Below are positions 61,691 through 64,000 of a stretch of 64,000 nucleotides of DNA, piece after piece. The stretch covers positions 1,229,596-1,293,595 of the forward strand of contig WMCF01000056.1 of NCBI GenBank assembly GCA_009792885.1. The letters run 5' to 3'. Both the position numbers and the translations under genes were made by a program. Below the pieces are notes generated by a model. It had not been told where the DNA came from, did no database searches, and saw only the letters and a program-made list of their open reading frames with translations. Source of the DNA: Eremophila alpestris peregrina (Eukaryota; Chordata; Aves; Passeriformes; Alaudidae). Each line of letters starts with the position of its first letter. Positions within the stretch are counted from its first letter, which is position 1.

Positions 61691-64000
61691 AGTCTTGGCT
61701 CTTTTGGAGGAAGCTTGGCAGGATGATGGAAAAAAAAAATCATACATCCCTCCTCAATTAATCCTCCCCTCTTCTCCTCACCCTTTGGACACCGGCTGCA
61801 GCACCAGTAAAGTTGGATGGTTCTACTCACCTGGGCTGGGACATCATCTAATGCTAATTTAAATCATGGTTTTCCTCACAGGAATAAAAGATTTATTCCA
61901 AGTTTCCTTGACCTCTCAAAAAGTTGTAAGGAATGAGAGAGAAGTAAAGAAATAAAGTCCTACTCACCCCAGGAAAAGCAAGGGCAGAGGGAGACAGGTT
62001 AAAATCACTTGTTTAAGTGGCTGATCAGAGTTGAAAATAAAGCCTATTATATTAATATGCTGTGACCACACACAAGTCTGCTGTGATACACTGGTACATA
62101 TCACTGCAAAATCAGCACACCTGAACAGTGACACACATCCACAGGTTGCAACATCACCTCTTCCAAACAATGTCCAGTATCCCACCAGCTCTGAGAAACT
62201 GCTTCTGAGAAGGAGAGGCTGACTGGATGGCAGCAGGCAGCCATGTCCCCCCTCAGGGGACACAGGGAAGGAAAAAAAAAAAGAAAATGGGTGCAAGACT
62301 CAGGAAAGGAAACAGCTCCAGCAAACCACAAGGTTGTCCTGCAGTGGTCTCGAGGTTTTGTGCTTCAGTGAAGTGTTTAACATCAGAGAAAAGCAGGATT
62401 CATTCTCCTGACCATAAAGAAGACTCATGACTGAAAACAACATTCCCAGCATCAGCAGAGCTGAGACTGCACACACAGCTGAGTTCTGCTCCTACCCACG
62501 GGAGGGCAGGGCTGCTCTCACATGTTACATGTATGACACAAGCACGTTTTTACATAATATTAACACATGTGCAACTTCAGTACCAAACACCTCTTACACA
62601 GTTTCAAACAGCTTTGGTAAGAGGAAACAAAACTTGTCTCTTTACATAGATGTCTGGAGGAACAAATACACAATGTGGTTCTTTGGGGAGAACTGCAAAA
62701 GAGACTCCAACTGAGCTCTACAAACTGCAACTGCAGTCCCAAAGCCAGGACTAGGAAATTCCAAAACCAGATGACTGAGGTGGCAATGAGATGGCAGGAA
62801 GAGCATTTACCCAGGAGAGGAAGAAAAAACACTTTACAAAATGGTGTTAAGATTCTTCTTAAGCACAATCAGAAGGGCTTTAGTAACAAGAAAAGACAAG
62901 TACAGACCTCCCCGAGTTAAGATGATACACAGCAAATAGGATTTCCGAAAATGCAATTTGTCTTTGCTGTAATAGGAATGAAGTGACTGATACTTGTTTG
63001 CATAAAGATGGAACTCTCAATCCTTGCATACACAAATCTTCAAAATAATGATCTAACATAGCTGCAGTATTTATTTTAATTCTTTAGTAGGTGTGCATGT
63101 TGCTACTTTCAAGGAATCAGAGGTTGAATGGAGGTCCCAATAACCACAGAGATTTCAGCTCATATTACTCTTGTCATGGAATGAAGAAGACTCAAACTAC
63201 AAACCATATGTACACTGCTTCTCATCCTTACAAATAACATGTCATATCTCTTTTGACTTAAAGGTTTTACCATTTTTTTTATTCCACATGGAATAAAAAT
63301 GTTAACCTATTTATTCACATTATCAGATCCAGCAATTCCAACCCAGACAAGAAAACAAAATGAAAGACACCACGCAGGCCAGTGCACAAATCCAGAGCAT
63401 GAATCTTCCTCCAGCCAAAAGAGAAGAATGTCCTTTTTATAGGGCCGTTACATTTGTTTATATTATTTTCATAGAGCAGATCCAAGTTCTGCATTTGGCA
63501 CACATTACTCAGCAGCCAACAGAAGAATTAAATCAATCAATATAGCTGCCAGTGTGCAGGCCCTAACAGCTGGCCAGAGCAGTTGTGTGTGCAAACATGC
63601 ACTGCGTGCTCTGCTAATCCATGCACACATGCAAATGCACAGCAGGAAAGTTTAAATTAAGCCATGTCACTTTAAAATACCCCAGGTATCAGAACTGAGC
63701 CTAATACTCTAGCATGGAGCATTTCAAGGAAGCAAATTATTTATTTGGCAGCTCCAGTTTTTGTTCTTTGGGACTTCCCACCTGCCAGGCTGTAAGGGCT
63801 CCTTTTACCTGAACAGAGATTTCTCTTCTACTTGAAAGCCAAAGGCAGCTGCCCAGGGATCAGCACCTCACAGAGCTAGGGCTGGTAAATGAGGTGAGGT
63901 AACCCTTCCCAGGCTGTGCTACAGAGAAAGTAGAAGTAAAACACAGCACAGGAAAGGATCTCCAGACTTCCTGAAGGTCCCTCTCCTGTGTCACACAAGG
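61691..64000. other. Non-coding, nothing recognised
   Basis: Holds an A11 run at 62272-62282 and, at 63583-63640, a TGCA-rich stretch containing a perfect octamer atgcaaat (63629-63636). No exon or named repeat recognised up to the window end. Confidence 0.4.

Noticed and set aside
63583..63640. TGCA-rich stretch with the octamer atgcaaat
   Set aside because: The octamer or its complement also occurs at about 3785, 48184 and 52023 in the window, so a single hit is not informative.
1..64000. Possibility of a prokaryotic or viral gene cluster or CRISPR-like array
   Set aside because: There are no tightly packed long frames or direct-repeat/spacer arrays, and CpG depletion, old SINEs and splice-like signals indicate vertebrate nuclear DNA.

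Overview
The window looks like euchromatic, gene-poor sequence from an amniote, most probably a bird. It is AT-leaning and strongly CpG-depleted. No open reading frame resembles a compact prokaryotic or viral gene. The recognisable interspersed repeats are old and decayed: tRNA-derived SINE fragments of the MIR/CORE-SINE type, and palindromic elements carrying the amniote 'ggccagattctgctct' and 'cccattgacttcaatggg' type motifs. I see no primate or rodent repeats and no convincing young CR1 or LTR element. The placement as a bird is inference from repeat content and compactness, not proof. 

Layout. About 1-32 kb is non-coding, with old SINE pieces (about 6.5, 13.0, 23.2, 25.0 and 27.3 kb), palindromic amniote repeats (0.9, 2.7, 18.8 and 31.2 kb), low-complexity tracts, and an AT-rich stretch at 28.6-29.0 kb that may be conserved non-coding DNA. 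The only gene-like locus is at 32.2-36.2 kb. A dense CpG island (33.29-33.96 kb) holds a 12-bp GC-rich minisatellite. Beside it, on the minus strand, is a possible first coding exon with a signal-peptide-like hydrophobic core and a good splice donor. About 0.6 kb further on is a phase-compatible possible terminal exon ending in a hydrophobic tail, a stop and an AATAAA signal. Together they would make a two-exon, 122-residue membrane or secreted protein that I could not identify. A further minus-strand open frame of coding-like composition lies at 35.9-36.2 kb. 

About 37-64 kb is again mostly non-coding. It has more MIR-like fragments (37.5, 42.2 and 48.4 kb), a palindromic element at 42.0 kb, a degenerate ~25-bp minisatellite rich in tgcatg/gagcaccca (44.56-45.10 kb), and a CpG-enriched unique patch at 61.3-61.7 kb that could be a promoter or enhancer. 

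Only two ambiguous bases occur (24823 and 33802). Both sit inside repeats (a poly-A run and the 12-bp minisatellite), so lengths there are unreliable. No tRNA, rRNA, CRISPR, operon or complete known protein gene was recognised. All gene calls here are tentative and rest on splice-site, signal and composition features only.
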